A DNA stretch of 39,750 nt from Zoogloeaceae bacterium (GCA_031273565.1 JAISRR010000198.1:1-39750); one strand, 5' to 3'; counted from the stretch's first letter, positions 16,056 through 25,122 are shown. Made by a program: numbers and translations. The notes: generated by a model not told the origin, from the letters alone.

Positions 16056-17161
16056 GAACAAGGCTCCAGCGCGGCGGCTTCCTGTGCTGTGGACGCCCCG
16101 GTTTGTTGCGCGCGCAGGCTTCGGATCAAACCGAGCTCCGACTGAAAATCGACGTAATGCGGCAATTTCAGGTGCGAGATAAAACCGGCGGCTTCGACGT
16201 TATCGCAATGCGCCAGCACGAATTCTTCCTGCTGCGCGGGCGCGCCGGTTTCTTCGTCATATTCTTTTGCCCGCAGCGCACGGTCTACCAGCGCCATCGC
16301 CATCGCCTTGCGTTCCGCGTTGCCAAAAGAAAGACCGTAGCCACGGGTAAACCGGGGCGTCGTATCGCGGTTGCCGACAAACTGGTTGACCATTTCGCAC
16401 TCGCTGATTTCAATTTCGCCGACCGGGACAGAAAAACTGATTTCTTCCACCTCCAGCCACACATCGACCCTGCCGACGCGAATTTCTCCGGCAAAAGGAT
16501 GGTTGCGCCCATAACCGCGCTGCGTGGAATACCCCAACGCCAGCAAAAAACCCTCGTCGCCCCGCGCCAGAATTTGCAGGCGTTCCGCGCGCGAAGCGGG
16601 AAAAGCGAGCGGCTCCCGCGTGATGTCGGGCACAGCCTGTTTACTGTCCGTCGCCATTTCCCTGCCGACCAGATTTTCCTGTGCCAGCAAATCCATGACA
16701 TGCGGGCAATGTTCGGGCATGGAAGCTTCCGTCTGTGGCGCGGGGTAATCGCCTTCGGCGCGCAAGGCGAAATCGAGGAGACGATGCGTATAGTCGAAAG
16801 TCGCGCCCAGTTGTTGTCCGCCGGGAAGGTCTTTGTAGGTTGCCGAAATGCGCCTTGCGATACGCATATTTTCCGTGCAAAGCGGCGCGCTGGCGCAAAA
16901 ACGCGGCAAGGTGGTGCGATAGGCGCGCAGAAGAAAAATGGCCTCCACCTGATCGCCCGCCGCCTGCTTCAAGGCCAGCGCCGCCAGTTCAGCATCATAA
17001 AGCGCGCCTTCGCACATGACTCTGGCCACCGCCAGAAACATCTGTTCCTGAATTTGCGGCACAGAAAGTTCAGGCAGCGCGGCATTCCCGCGCCGTTGGC
17101 TGGCCAGCAGACGATGCGCGTTGCGAATCGCCTTTTTGCCGCCTTTGACAGCAACATACAT
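16052..17161 (-). CDS. phnI: C-P lyase core subunit PhnI
   Basis: Large PhnGHIJ subunit (nucleosidase-like activity releasing the purine during ribose-phosphonate formation). The 369-residue product begins MYVAVKGGKKAI, the standard PhnI start, preceded by GGGGAG. Other family stretches are LLDFALRAEGDYPAP, RGYGRNHPFAGEIRVG and LPHYVDFQSELGLIR. It is the first gene of the minus-strand phnIJKLMNOP operon, led by the Pho box at 17217-17234. Confidence 0.96.
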   Translation of the reverse strand: MYVAVKGGKKAIRNAHRLLASQRRGNAALPELSVPQIQEQMFLAVARVMCEGALYDAELAALALKQAAGDQVEAIFLLRAYRTTLPRFCASAPLCTENMRIARRISATYKDLPGGQQLGATFDYTHRLLDFALRAEGDYPAPQTEASMPEHCPHVMDLLAQENLVGREMATDSKQAVPDITREPLAFPASRAERLQILARGDEGFLLALGYSTQRGYGRNHPFAGEIRVGRVDVWLEVEEISFSVPVGEIEISECEMVNQFVGNRDTTPRFTRGYGLSFGNAERKAMAMALVDRALRAKEYDEETGAPAQQEEFVLAHCDNVEAAGFISHLKLPHYVDFQSELGLIRSLRAQQTGASTAQEAAALEPCS

Positions 17162-17200
17162 TTGCAGTTTCTCCCCAGGTAAGCGATGTGATGAAACATC

Positions 17201-17234
17201 AGCTTACGGCGCTTTTATTGCAGGCATATGACAG
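17201..17234 (-). promoter_or_regulatory. Pho box and -10 of the phnIJKLMNOP operon
   Basis: On the minus strand CTGTCAT (17234-17228, 7 of 7 consensus) is followed by ATGC and CTGCAAT (17223-17217, 5 of 7). Ten bases later, TAAGCT (17206-17201) sits at the -10 position. The 16 bases after the box, AAAAGCGCCGTAAGCT, match AAAAGTGCCGTAGATT after the phnC Pho box at 12 of 16 positions, in the same spacing. The -10 is about 40 bp from the phnI ATG. Confidence 0.72.
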
Positions 17235-17503
17235 GGACGGCAGGTCAGGCGTCGAGCCACATGCGAAATCCAGAGCAGTTGCGCACGCAGATGTCGTCCG
17301 CTGTTGAGAAAATTCGTTGTCCATCAGCGGTTTATGACGTTGCGGTGTGGTTTGCGGCGCTTCGCCCCGAAAGGGCAAACGAGTCGACCGGCGGCGCGAA
17401 TGCCTTCCCGGAATCGCAGCCTGAGCGCCCGACACTGAACACTCATATACTTGCCGGATGAAGTAGCTGTGTGCAAATCGACTGAAATGAAGAGCAAACC
17501 CTG
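17235..17503. other. Intergenic region between the phnI promoter and mutY
   Basis: 269 bp without a convincing gene. It contains an imperfect dyad with arms GTTTGC and GCAAAC around 17348-17379 and a TATACT near 17446 that could be a mutY -10, but no good -35 accompanies it. Confidence 0.3.
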
Positions 17504-18553
17504 ATGAAAACTGCTTTCGCTTCCCGCATCGTGCGCTGGCAGCGCCTTTATGGTCGTCACGACCTGCCCTGGCAGGCGGGGTGCGATCCTTATCCCCTCT
17601 GGCTTTCCGAAATCATGTTGCAGCAAACCCAGGTGACGACGGCGCTGGGTTATTTTTCGCGCTTCATGGCGCGCTTTCCCGATGTGCGGTCGCTTGCGGC
17701 GGCGTCTCTGGATGAGGTGCTGTCCTTGTGGGCGGGACTGGGCTACTACGCCCGCGCCCGCAACCTGCACGCTTCGGCCCGCAAGGTGGCAACGGAACTG
17801 GGCGGGCGGTTTCCGGAGACGGCGGCGGGATTGGTCGAATTGCCGGGCATCGGGCGTTCCACGGCAGCCGCCATCGCCGTCTTTGCCTATGGCGAGCGGG
17901 CAGCGATTCTGGATGGCAATGTCAAGCGCGTGCTCTGCCGTTATTTCGCCATCGAAGGGGTGCCGACAGGGCAGAGGGAAAAAGACCTGTGGACGCTGGC
18001 GGAATCCCTGCTGCCCACCGCAGCGGACATGCGTGCCTACACGCAGGGCCTGATGGATTTGGGGGCTACGCGCTGTGTGCGTAAAAATCCTCGTTGTGCC
18101 GACTGCCCGCTCGCGGAAGACTGTCTGGCGCGACAACAGGGACGTGTGGAGACTTTGCCCACACCACGGGCGCGCACAGAAAAACCGCGTCGGAGCGCCA
18201 TATTCCTGCTCATCACGGATGGCGAACATATTCTCCTGCAACGGCGTCCGCCCGTCGGCGTCTGGGGTGGCCTGTTCTGTCTGCCGGAAGGTCTGGCGTT
18301 GTTGCGACAGTTCGGTCTTTCCGATTGCGTGTGCCGGGATTTGCCGCCGCGCGAACATGTGTTTACGCACTTTCGTCTGGAAATCCGGCCTGTTCTGTGC
18401 CGGATCGCAAAAATGCCGGTTTTTGCGGGCGAGTCGGGGCTGGAATGTCTGTCCTTGCAGGAAGCCGCGCGTGCGGGGATTCCCGCGCCGGTGGCGAGGC
18501 TGCTTGGCGAGCTTGAAGGCCAAGAGCCGGATAGCGACGGGAGATCCGGGTGA
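17504..18553 (+). CDS. mutY: A/G-specific adenine glycosylase MutY
   Basis: Removes adenine mispaired with 8-oxoguanine. The 349-residue product has the N-terminal HhH-GPD domain: catalytic Glu36 in SEIMLQQTQV, helix-hairpin-helix LPGIGRSTA (113-121), and catalytic Asp137 in ILDGNVKRV. The [4Fe-4S] cluster ligands are C191-x6-C198-x2-C201-x5-C207. The C-terminal NUDIX-like domain (from about residue 220) has GVWGGLFCLPEG and FTHFRLEI, recognising 8-oxoG. A weak AAGAG lies before the ATG. It is divergent from phnI. Confidence 0.96.
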   Translation: MKTAFASRIVRWQRLYGRHDLPWQAGCDPYPLWLSEIMLQQTQVTTALGYFSRFMARFPDVRSLAAASLDEVLSLWAGLGYYARARNLHASARKVATELGGRFPETAAGLVELPGIGRSTAAAIAVFAYGERAAILDGNVKRVLCRYFAIEGVPTGQREKDLWTLAESLLPTAADMRAYTQGLMDLGATRCVRKNPRCADCPLAEDCLARQQGRVETLPTPRARTEKPRRSAIFLLITDGEHILLQRRPPVGVWGGLFCLPEGLALLRQFGLSDCVCRDLPPREHVFTHFRLEIRPVLCRIAKMPVFAGESGLECLSLQEAARAGIPAPVARLLGELEGQEPDSDGRSG

Positions 18554-19029
18554 ATCGTAGACGACGGAATCCCCTTCTGTCATCACGGATTGGTTGCGTG
18601 ATTAATGAATATGGAATGCATGGCTGGTTGTCATGATCCACGATTGGCGCGGCGACTGACGCAACTCCGTGTTGCAGCGCAGCATAAAAAGAATCCGCTT
18701 TTCCGTTGTCTTTATGTGCACAATCAAGTACATTTTCGCAGAGAGAGAGTACGTTGGGATTGCTGGCGTACAAATAACAGGGTGACAGCGTGAAAATTAC
18801 TAATACAGACGCCATGAGCCGGGAAGATTGCCTGTCTTCCTGCCCGCCGCTTTCTTCTTTACCTACCCCTTCTTTTGCCCCTGCGCTCCCGCACCTTGCG
18901 TACGACGGGTGGCGGGCTTCCCGCTGGCGGTGATGCCTTTTTCCAGGTTTGCCCTGGCGTGTCCGGGGTTTCCGATCTGGTCGTGTCGTCGGTTTTTTTC
19001 AAGTGTGAGCTATCAACTGGAGGAGCATG
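18554..19029. other. Gene-poor region upstream of etfB
   Basis: 476 bp with no convincing gene. A 47-codon GTG ORF (18790-18933) has only a poor SD and no recognisable product. There is a CCAGG-TTTGC-CCTGG dyad around 18938-18954 and a short T run before etfB. It probably contains the etfB promoter and a long leader. I see no tRNA cloverleaf. Confidence 0.4.
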
Positions 19030-19782
19030 ATGAAAGTTCTGGTTCCCGTTAAACGGGTTATTGATAAAGATGTCAGGGTTCGCGTCAAGGCGGATGAAAC
19101 CGGCGTTGACCTTGCCAATGTCAAGACGGGTCTGAACCCTTTTGACGAAATTGCAATCGAAGAAGCCGTGCGGCTGAAGGAAAAGGGCGTAGTGACCGAA
19201 GTTGTGGCGGTGAGCTGTGGCCCCGCTGTCAGTCAGGACGTTCTGCGCACGGCGCTGGCCGTGGGCGCTGACCGGGCTATTCTGGTCGATGGCGGCGACG
19301 CCGAATTGCAACCGCTGGCGGTGGCCAAGCTGCTGAAGGCGGTCGCGGACAAGGAAGCGCCGCAGTTGATTATCGCCGGCAAACAGTCCATTGACGACGA
19401 CGCCGGTCAGGTGGGTCAGACGCTTGCCGCGTTGCTGGGCTGGGGGCAGGTCGCTTTCGCTTCCAAAGTGGACGTCGCCGATGGCAAGGCCAGGGTGACG
19501 CGCGAAATCGATGGCGGTCTGGAAACGCTGGAAGTGGCGTTGCCCGCCGTGATTACGGCGGATTTGCGTCTGAATGAGCCGCGTTACCCCAAGCTACCGG
19601 ATGTTATGAAGGCGAAGAAAAAGCCGCTGGATGTCACGACGCCCGCCGAACTGGGCGTGGATGTCACGCCCCGCCTGAAGACGCTGAAAGTCAGCGAGCC
19701 GCCCAAACGGCAAGGCGGCGGCAAGGTGGCCGATGTGGCCGATCTGGTCAACAAACTCAAAAACGAAGCGAAGGTGATCTGA
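19030..19782 (+). CDS. etfB: Electron transfer flavoprotein, beta subunit
   Basis: With EtfA it takes electrons from acyl-CoA dehydrogenases and passes them to ETF:ubiquinone oxidoreductase. The product is 250 residues. Two ATGs are adjacent (19027, 19030); the second gives the usual [10 protein letters not shown] start and better spacing to GGAGGAG (19019-19025). Signatures are [27 protein letters not shown], the AMP-binding loop [14 protein letters not shown] and the C-terminal [19 protein letters not shown]. etfA follows after one base. Confidence 0.97.
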   Translation: MKVLVPVKRVIDKDVRVRVKADETGVDLANVKTGLNPFDEIAIEEAVRLKEKGVVTEVVAVSCGPAVSQDVLRTALAVGADRAILVDGGDAELQPLAVAKLLKAVADKEAPQLIIAGKQSIDDDAGQVGQTLAALLGWGQVAFASKVDVADGKARVTREIDGGLETLEVALPAVITADLRLNEPRYPKLPDVMKAKKKPLDVTTPAELGVDVTPRLKTLKVSEPPKRQGGGKVADVADLVNKLKNEAKVI

Positions 19783-19783
19783 A

Positions 19784-20713
19784 ATGACTATTCTCGTTAT
19801 TGCTGAACATGACCACGCCAGCCTGAAAGGGGCAACCCGCAACACGCTGGCCGCTGCCGCCAGGCTGGGCGGCGAAGTGCATCTGCTCGTCGCGGGCAGC
19901 AACATTTCCGGCGCAACCGCTCAGGGCGCGGCGCTGGCGGGCGTCGCCAAGGTATTGGCCGCCGACGCGCCGCAGTATGCCGACCAGTCGGCGGAAAATC
20001 TGGCGGTGCTGGTCGTTTCCCTCGCGGGCGCTTATACGCACATTCTGGCGCCGGCGTCTTCCTTTGGTAAAAACTTTCTGCCCCGCGTGGCGGCGTTGCT
20101 CGATGTGGCGCAGATTTCCGACGTCATCAGCGTGCAGTCTGCGGATACCTTCGTGCGCCCCATCTACGCGGGCAACGCGCTGGCGACCGTGCAGAGCAGC
20201 GACAAAATAAAAGTGCTTACGGTGCGCGCCACGGGCTTCGAGGCGGTGGGCGATGGCGGCAGCGCCCCGGTGGAAGCCGTGACGCCCGCAGCCGATACCG
20301 GGCTTTCCAAAAAGCTGGGGCAGGAACTCACCAAATCGGAACGTCCCGACCTGGGCGCGGCCAAGGTGGTCGTATCCGGCGGGCGCGGTCTGGGCAGCAG
20401 GGAAAACTACAACAAGTTGCTCGCGCCGCTGGCCGACAAACTGGGCGCGGCGCTGGGCGCTTCCCGCGCGGCGGTGGATGCGGGCTTTGCGGCCAATGAT
20501 TTTCAGGTTGGTCAGACCGGCAAGATTGTGGCGCCGCAGCTCTATATCGCCATCGGTATTTCCGGCGCCATTCAGCATCTGGCGGGCATGAAGGATTCCA
20601 AGGTAATCGTCGCCATCAACAAGAATCCTGACGAGCCGATTTTCCAGATTGCCGACTATGGTCTGGTGGCGGATCTGAATGACGCAGTGCCGGAACTGAT
20701 TGCCGCGCTGTAG
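19784..20713 (+). CDS. etfA: Electron transfer flavoprotein, alpha subunit
   Basis: FAD-binding partner of EtfB. The 309-residue product has an N-terminal ETF domain ([13 protein letters not shown]) and the C-terminal FAD-binding domain with [39 protein letters not shown] and [18 protein letters not shown]. The gene starts one base after the etfB stop, so the two are translated together. Two hairpins separate it from the acyl-CoA dehydrogenase gene. Confidence 0.97.
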   Translation: MTILVIAEHDHASLKGATRNTLAAAARLGGEVHLLVAGSNISGATAQGAALAGVAKVLAADAPQYADQSAENLAVLVVSLAGAYTHILAPASSFGKNFLPRVAALLDVAQISDVISVQSADTFVRPIYAGNALATVQSSDKIKVLTVRATGFEAVGDGGSAPVEAVTPAADTGLSKKLGQELTKSERPDLGAAKVVVSGGRGLGSRENYNKLLAPLADKLGAALGASRAAVDAGFAANDFQVGQTGKIVAPQLYIAIGISGAIQHLAGMKDSKVIVAINKNPDEPIFQIADYGLVADLNDAVPELIAAL

Positions 20714-20728
20714 GAATGTAAACGCTTG

Positions 20729-20747
20729 ACCGCAATAACGCGGTTTT
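20729..20747 (+). terminator. Weak terminator-like hairpin after etfA
   Basis: ACCGC-AATAAC-GCGGT followed by TTT. The 5-bp stem and short T run make it at best a partial terminator between etfA and the downstream dehydrogenase gene. Confidence 0.35.
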
Positions 20748-20757
20748 AATTCATCCA

Positions 20758-20788
20758 GCTTACCGCCGTTTTCAACCCGGCGGTAAGC
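20758..20788 (+). promoter_or_regulatory. Strong hairpin just before the acyl-CoA dehydrogenase SD
   Basis: GCTTACCGCC (20758-20767) pairs perfectly with GGCGGTAAGC (20779-20788) around an 11-nt loop. No T run follows; the SD AAGGAG starts 4 nt later (20792-20797). It may be an mRNA processing or stability element, or mark the start of a separate transcript. The function is inferred. Confidence 0.5.
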
Positions 20789-20805
20789 AAAAAGGAGACA
20801 TCACA

Positions 20806-22629
20806 ATGAGTACTTATGCAGCCCCCCTCAATGACATGCGCTTTCTCATGAATGAAATTGCCGATCTCAAGGAAATTCTGGGTTTTCCGGCCTTTTCAGA
20901 GCTGGACGCCGATACGATTGACGCCATTCTGGAAGAAGCCGCCAAATTCGCCGCCGAACAGATCGACCCCATCAACATCATCGGCGACCGGCAGAATTCT
21001 CCTAAATGGGATAACGGCGTGGTGACGGTCAGTCCCGAATACAAGAAGGTTTACAAGCTTTTCTGCGAAAACGGCTGGCATTCCATGCCCGGTAATCCCG
21101 AATTCGGCGGTCAGGGTTTGCCCAATCTGGTGAATTTCGCCGTCAATGAAATGTGGCGTTCCGCCAGCATCGCTTTTGCGCTTTGTCCGATGTTGACCAT
21201 GGGTGCGGTGCATGCCATCGAACACCACGCTTCCGACGAAATCAAACAGAAATATCTGCCCAAGATGGTGGATGGCACCTGGGGTGGCACCATGAACCTG
21301 ACGGAACCGCAAGCCGGTTCCGACCTCACCGCCATTCGCACCAAGGCGAAGCCCAATCCCAAGGGCGATGGCACCTACCTCATTTCCGGCACCAAAATTT
21401 TCATCACCTGGGGCGAGCACGATATGGCGGAAAACCTTATCCACCTCGTGCTGGCGCGGCTGCCGAATTCCGATCCGGGGCTGAAGGGCATTTCCTTGTT
21501 TGTCGTGCCCAAATTCCTTGTGAATGACGATGGCAGTCTGGGCGCGCGCAACGACCTGATCTGCTCCGCCATCGAACACAAGCTGGGCATCAAGGGCAGC
21601 GCCACGGCGGTGATGTCCTATGGCGACCATGAGGGCGCAATCGGCTGGCTGGTCGGCAAGGAAGGCAGCGGCATCGCCTACATGTTCACCATGATGAATC
21701 ACGCCCGCATCCATGTGGGGCTGGAAGGCATTGCGGTGGCTGAACGCGCCTACCAACACGCGCTGACCTATGCGCGCGAACGCATCCAGGGGCCGATCAT
21801 CGGCGATGAAGACAGCAAGAAAAATCCCAAGCCCATTCTTTTCCATCCGGATGTGCGCCGCCTGCTGATGGACATGAAGTCGCGGGTAGAAGCCCTGCGC
21901 GCCGTGGGCTATTTTACGGCGGGCAATATGGACATCGCCCAGAACGCAAGCGATCCCGCCGCGCGGAAAAAAGCGCAATCCTATGTGGAACTCCTGACCC
22001 CCGTGGTCAAGGGCTGGAGCACGGAAAGTTCAATCGACATCACCTCGGAGGGCATTCAGGTGCATGGCGGCACGGGCTTCATCGAGGAAACCGGCGCGGC
22101 GCAATACATGCGTGATTCCCGGATTACCGCAATCTATGAAGGCACGACCGCCATTCAGGCCAATGACTACATCGGTCGCAAGACCGCGCGCGAAGTCAAC
22201 AAGGAAACGGGCGAAGCGGGCATCACCGCGCGGACGCTGTACAAGGAAATCGCCGTGTTCGCGGATGCGCTCGCCAAAGACGCCAAACTGGGCGACATCG
22301 GCAAAAACCTTCAGGAAGCCGCCAGGGCGCTGATCGAGACGACCGAGTGGGCAATCAAGACCTATGGCCCGCAACCGCAGGTCGCTTCTGCGGGTTCTGT
22401 GCCCTATCTGAAACTGGGCGGCATCGTCATCGGCGGCTGGCTGCTGGCCAAGTCAGCGCAGATTGCCCAGAAGAAAATCGACGCGGGAGATTCCAATCCC
22501 TATTACAAAGGCAAAATCGCCACGACCCGCTACTACGCCAGACACTGGCTGGTGCAGGCTGACGCGGTTGCCAGGGAAATTATCGAAGGCGGCGAATCCG
22601 TGCTGGGTCTGGATGAACCTTTGTTCTGA
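20806..22629 (+). CDS. Acyl-CoA dehydrogenase, large (~600 aa) form
   Basis: A 607-residue flavoprotein of the long ACAD subgroup that includes 3-methylthiopropionyl-CoA dehydrogenase (DmdC) and related fatty/aryl acyl-CoA dehydrogenases. Order: an N-terminal extension with MRFLMNEIADL, the ACAD N and middle domains (MNLTEPQAGSDL, TKIFITWGEHDM), the C-terminal helical domain with VHGGTGFIEETGAAQYMRDSR (about 407-429), and a C-terminal extension near YYKGKIATTRYYARHWL. The catalytic base is the glutamate of IYEGTTAIQANDYIGRK. The SD is AAGGAG. Lying between etfBA and the ETF-QO gene, it likely feeds electrons to this ETF. The acyl substrate cannot be deduced, so I give no gene symbol. Confidence 0.94.
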   Translation: MSTYAAPLNDMRFLMNEIADLKEILGFPAFSELDADTIDAILEEAAKFAAEQIDPINIIGDRQNSPKWDNGVVTVSPEYKKVYKLFCENGWHSMPGNPEFGGQGLPNLVNFAVNEMWRSASIAFALCPMLTMGAVHAIEHHASDEIKQKYLPKMVDGTWGGTMNLTEPQAGSDLTAIRTKAKPNPKGDGTYLISGTKIFITWGEHDMAENLIHLVLARLPNSDPGLKGISLFVVPKFLVNDDGSLGARNDLICSAIEHKLGIKGSATAVMSYGDHEGAIGWLVGKEGSGIAYMFTMMNHARIHVGLEGIAVAERAYQHALTYARERIQGPIIGDEDSKKNPKPILFHPDVRRLLMDMKSRVEALRAVGYFTAGNMDIAQNASDPAARKKAQSYVELLTPVVKGWSTESSIDITSEGIQVHGGTGFIEETGAAQYMRDSRITAIYEGTTAIQANDYIGRKTAREVNKETGEAGITARTLYKEIAVFADALAKDAKLGDIGKNLQEAARALIETTEWAIKTYGPQPQVASAGSVPYLKLGGIVIGGWLLAKSAQIAQKKIDAGDSNPYYKGKIATTRYYARHWLVQADAVAREIIEGGESVLGLDEPLF

Positions 22630-22645
22630 TTGAAGGAGGGGAAAA

Positions 22646-24283
22646 ATGAGCACCGAACGTGAAAGCATGGAGTATGACGTAGTGATCGTCGGTGCTGGCC
22701 CCTCCGGGCTGGCAGCCGCGATTCGCCTCAAGCAGTTGGCAGCCGAAAACGGTTCTGAACTCTCGGTTTGCGTCCTCGAAAAAGGCTCGGAAGTGGGCGC
22801 GCACATCCTTTCCGGCGGTTGTTTCGAACCGCGTGTGTTGAGCGAATTGATTCCGGACTGGAAGGAAAAAAACGCGCCCCTGAATGTCGAGGCGGCGGAA
22901 GACCGTTTTGTTTTTCTGACGGAAAAATACGCCCTCAAGATGCCCACGCCGCCCCAGATGCACAATGAAGGCAACTACATTGTCAGTTTTGGCAACCTCT
23001 GCCGCTGGCTGGCGGAACAGGCCGAAGCCCTGGAAGTGGAAATCTACCCCGGTTTCGCCGCCGCCGAAGTGCTGTACAACGAGGATGGCAGCGTGCGGGG
23101 CGTCGCCACCGGCGACATGGGCATTGGCAAGGACGGTCAGCAGACTGCTAACTATCAGCCGGGCATGGAATTGCTGGCGAAACAGACCATTTTTTCCGAA
23201 GGTTGCCGTGGCTCGTTGACGCAGGATTTGTTCGAGCGTTTCAATTTGCGCAAGGACTGCGACCCGCAGACTTACGGCATCGGCATCAAGGAATTGTGGG
23301 AAGTCGAACCTGCCAAGCATCAGCCGGGCAAGGTGGTGCACACCGTGGGCTGGCCTCTGGACACCGACACCTATGGCGGCTCCTTCCTCTACCATCTGGA
23401 AGACAATCAGGTGGCGGTGGGGTTCGTCGTCGGTCTGGATTACAAGAATCCGTGGCTGTCGCCGTTCGAGGAGTTCCAGCGTTTCAAGACGCATTCTTCC
23501 GTGCGTACCGTTTTTGAAGGCGGGCGTCGCATCGCTTACGGCGCGCGCTCGCTTTCGGAAGGCGGTTTCCAGTCTTTGCCCAAAGTGACCTTCCCCGGCG
23601 GCGTACTGGTCGGCGACACGGCGGGTTTTCTGGACGTGCCCAAAATCAAGGGCGTGCATACCGCCATGAAATCCGGCATGGTGGCGGCGGAAGCCATTTT
23701 CGAGCACCTGCAAAACGAAGAAGCGGGCACGGAAGTTGTGAGCTTCACGCAAAAAATCAAGGATAGCTGGATTTGGGAAGAACTCTACGCCTCGCGCAAC
23801 ATTCGTCCCGCGTTCCATTGGGGCATGTGGGCGGGTCTGGGGTTGTCCGCCATCGACACTTTCCTTTTTCGCGGACATGCGCCCTGGACATTCAAAGTCC
23901 ACGCCGACCACACCGCGCTGCGGGACAAATCGGAATACGCGCGCATCGACTATCCCAAGCCGGATGGCGTGCTGACCTTTGATCGTCTCTCCTCGGTTTT
24001 TCTGGGCAGCGTCAATCACGAGGAAAACCAGCGTTGTCACCTGCAACTGCGCGATGAAAGCGTGCCCATCACGGTGAATTACGCCAGATACGGTTCGCCC
24101 GAATCCCGTTATTGTCCGGCGGGCGTGTATGAAATCCTGGGTGAGGAAGAAGGCAAGCCCCGCCTGCAAATCAACGCGCAGAACTGCCTGCACTGCAAGA
24201 CCTGTGACATCAAGGACCCGACCCAGAACATCCACTGGACGGTGCCGGAAGGCGGCGGCGGGCCGAATTATCCGAACATGTGA
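22646..24283 (+). CDS. Electron transfer flavoprotein:ubiquinone oxidoreductase
   Basis: Membrane-associated FAD/[4Fe-4S] enzyme passing electrons from reduced ETF to the quinone pool. The 545-residue product has an N-terminal dinucleotide fold VVIVGAGPSGLAAAIRL, LEKGSEVGAHILSGG, the FAD contact GGVLVGDTAGFLDVPKIKG (about 327-345), and a C-terminal ferredoxin-like cluster domain with C in RYCPAGVY and NCLHCKTCDIKDPTQNI. The length equals that of typical bacterial ETF-QO (~545). AAGGAGG (22633-22639) is a strong SD. It is the last gene of the module; a good terminator follows. Confidence 0.96.
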   Translation: MSTERESMEYDVVIVGAGPSGLAAAIRLKQLAAENGSELSVCVLEKGSEVGAHILSGGCFEPRVLSELIPDWKEKNAPLNVEAAEDRFVFLTEKYALKMPTPPQMHNEGNYIVSFGNLCRWLAEQAEALEVEIYPGFAAAEVLYNEDGSVRGVATGDMGIGKDGQQTANYQPGMELLAKQTIFSEGCRGSLTQDLFERFNLRKDCDPQTYGIGIKELWEVEPAKHQPGKVVHTVGWPLDTDTYGGSFLYHLEDNQVAVGFVVGLDYKNPWLSPFEEFQRFKTHSSVRTVFEGGRRIAYGARSLSEGGFQSLPKVTFPGGVLVGDTAGFLDVPKIKGVHTAMKSGMVAAEAIFEHLQNEEAGTEVVSFTQKIKDSWIWEELYASRNIRPAFHWGMWAGLGLSAIDTFLFRGHAPWTFKVHADHTALRDKSEYARIDYPKPDGVLTFDRLSSVFLGSVNHEENQRCHLQLRDESVPITVNYARYGSPESRYCPAGVYEILGEEEGKPRLQINAQNCLHCKTCDIKDPTQNIHWTVPEGGGGPNYPNM

Positions 24284-24308
24284 TTTTTCGGAACAAAGGC
24301 ATTGCCTG

Positions 24309-24338
24309 AAGCCGCCGGCGTCAAGCTGGCGGCTTTTT
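24309..24338 (+). terminator. Rho-independent terminator of the ETF module
   Basis: The stem AAGCCGCC/GGCGGCTT (24309-24316 with 24328-24335) is followed by a T run to 24338, 26 bp after the ETF-QO stop. Stem and U-tract are both convincing. Confidence 0.85.
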
Positions 24339-24477
24339 AATCTCTGGAGAAACGGTGACTCACGATCGGGTTACGTGTCAAGTTCCGCCTGTTTATAAAC
24401 CTGTTTAACAAACAGATCAGATGTTGTGCATACCATGATTTGAGGGCATGGGTGGGGGATTGGTTGCCGATGGCCCG
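24339..24477. other. Convergent intergenic spacer
   Basis: 139 bp between the terminator and the end of the DUF1287 gene. It holds an AT-richer dyad with arms CTGTTT and AAACAG near 24389-24415. No gene is seen. Confidence 0.3.
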
Positions 24478-25122
24478 TTACGGGAAGTAGCGATAATGCC
24501 CGGTGATGGGAAATTTGAATAGCGAGTCTTCTTCCTGCGCGCCTGCGCCGATATTGTGAATGACAAGGTAACGCTGACCGTCGGCGCTGCGTTTATCCGA
24601 AACGATGACAATATGCGGCAGACGTTCTGCGACGGTTTGCGTGACCAGATCGCCCGGGCGGTAGTCCGGGGCGCTCTTGTTTTGCAGCCTTGCGCCGTGT
24701 CGCGTGAAAAAGGTTTGCAGATTGGGCACGCGCCGGTGGTCGATGTTGGCATCGGTGGTTTTCAATCCCCAATGGCGGGGATAGGCAGAAAACGCCTGTT
24801 TCATGTCCCGATGAATTTCCTGCTGCAAGTCGTGCCCGAATGCCTGACGGTATGCCCGGATAATCACATCGCTGCATACGCCACGCTCCGGGGCAACGTC
24901 GCCATTCGGGTAGGAGAGCCGCGTATAGCTTCCGTCATAAATACGGGTCACGCCGATTTGCGCACGCGCTGCCTTGATGAGCGCGATGGCGCGTGGATCC
25001 GTTTCGGCATGCGCCGCCGGAAGGAGCAGGACGCAGATGGTCAGCAGCAGCAGGAACGGGTTTTTGTACACGGTGGTTGCGGTGCGGACGGGTTGTAGGG
25101 GGAGCGCGTATTTTATGACCAT
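24478..25122 (-). CDS. DUF1287 family exported protein
   Basis: About 214 residues from ATG 25122. A long N-region is followed by the hydrophobic core FLLLLTICVLLLPAA and likely cleavage after AHA, so export to the periplasm is expected. The DUF1287 core is intact: SYPNGDVAPERGVCSDVIIRAYR (shown over about 23 positions, with the conserved Cys), a YPRHWGLKTTDANIDHRRVPNL region, and PHIVIVSDK with the conserved His. The Cys/His pattern resembles NlpC/P60-type cysteine peptidases, but the function of this family is not established. A non-ATG in-frame extension to 25203 runs into a transposase remnant and is not favoured. Confidence 0.88.
   Translation of the reverse strand: MVIKYALPLQPVRTATTVYKNPFLLLLTICVLLLPAAHAETDPRAIALIKAARAQIGVTRIYDGSYTRLSYPNGDVAPERGVCSDVIIRAYRQAFGHDLQQEIHRDMKQAFSAYPRHWGLKTTDANIDHRRVPNLQTFFTRHGARLQNKSAPDYRPGDLVTQTVAERLPHIVIVSDKRSADGQRYLVIHNIGAGAQEEDSLFKFPITGHYRYFP

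Noticed and set aside
18828-18860. CTGTCTTCCTGCCC-like stretch as a further heptad element
   Set aside because: Only the first unit resembles the CTGTCCT family and the 7-bp period breaks down at once; no GC hairpin adjoins it.
18790-18933. 47-codon GTG ORF before etfB with two cysteines
   Set aside because: Poor SD, Pro/Ser-rich low-complexity sequence, no recognisable features; too weak to call as a gene.
22580-24235. 551-codon open frame on the minus strand opposite the ETF-QO gene
   Set aside because: It is a shadow of a well-supported gene; the translation has no recognisable domain, and no SD or promoter is evident.
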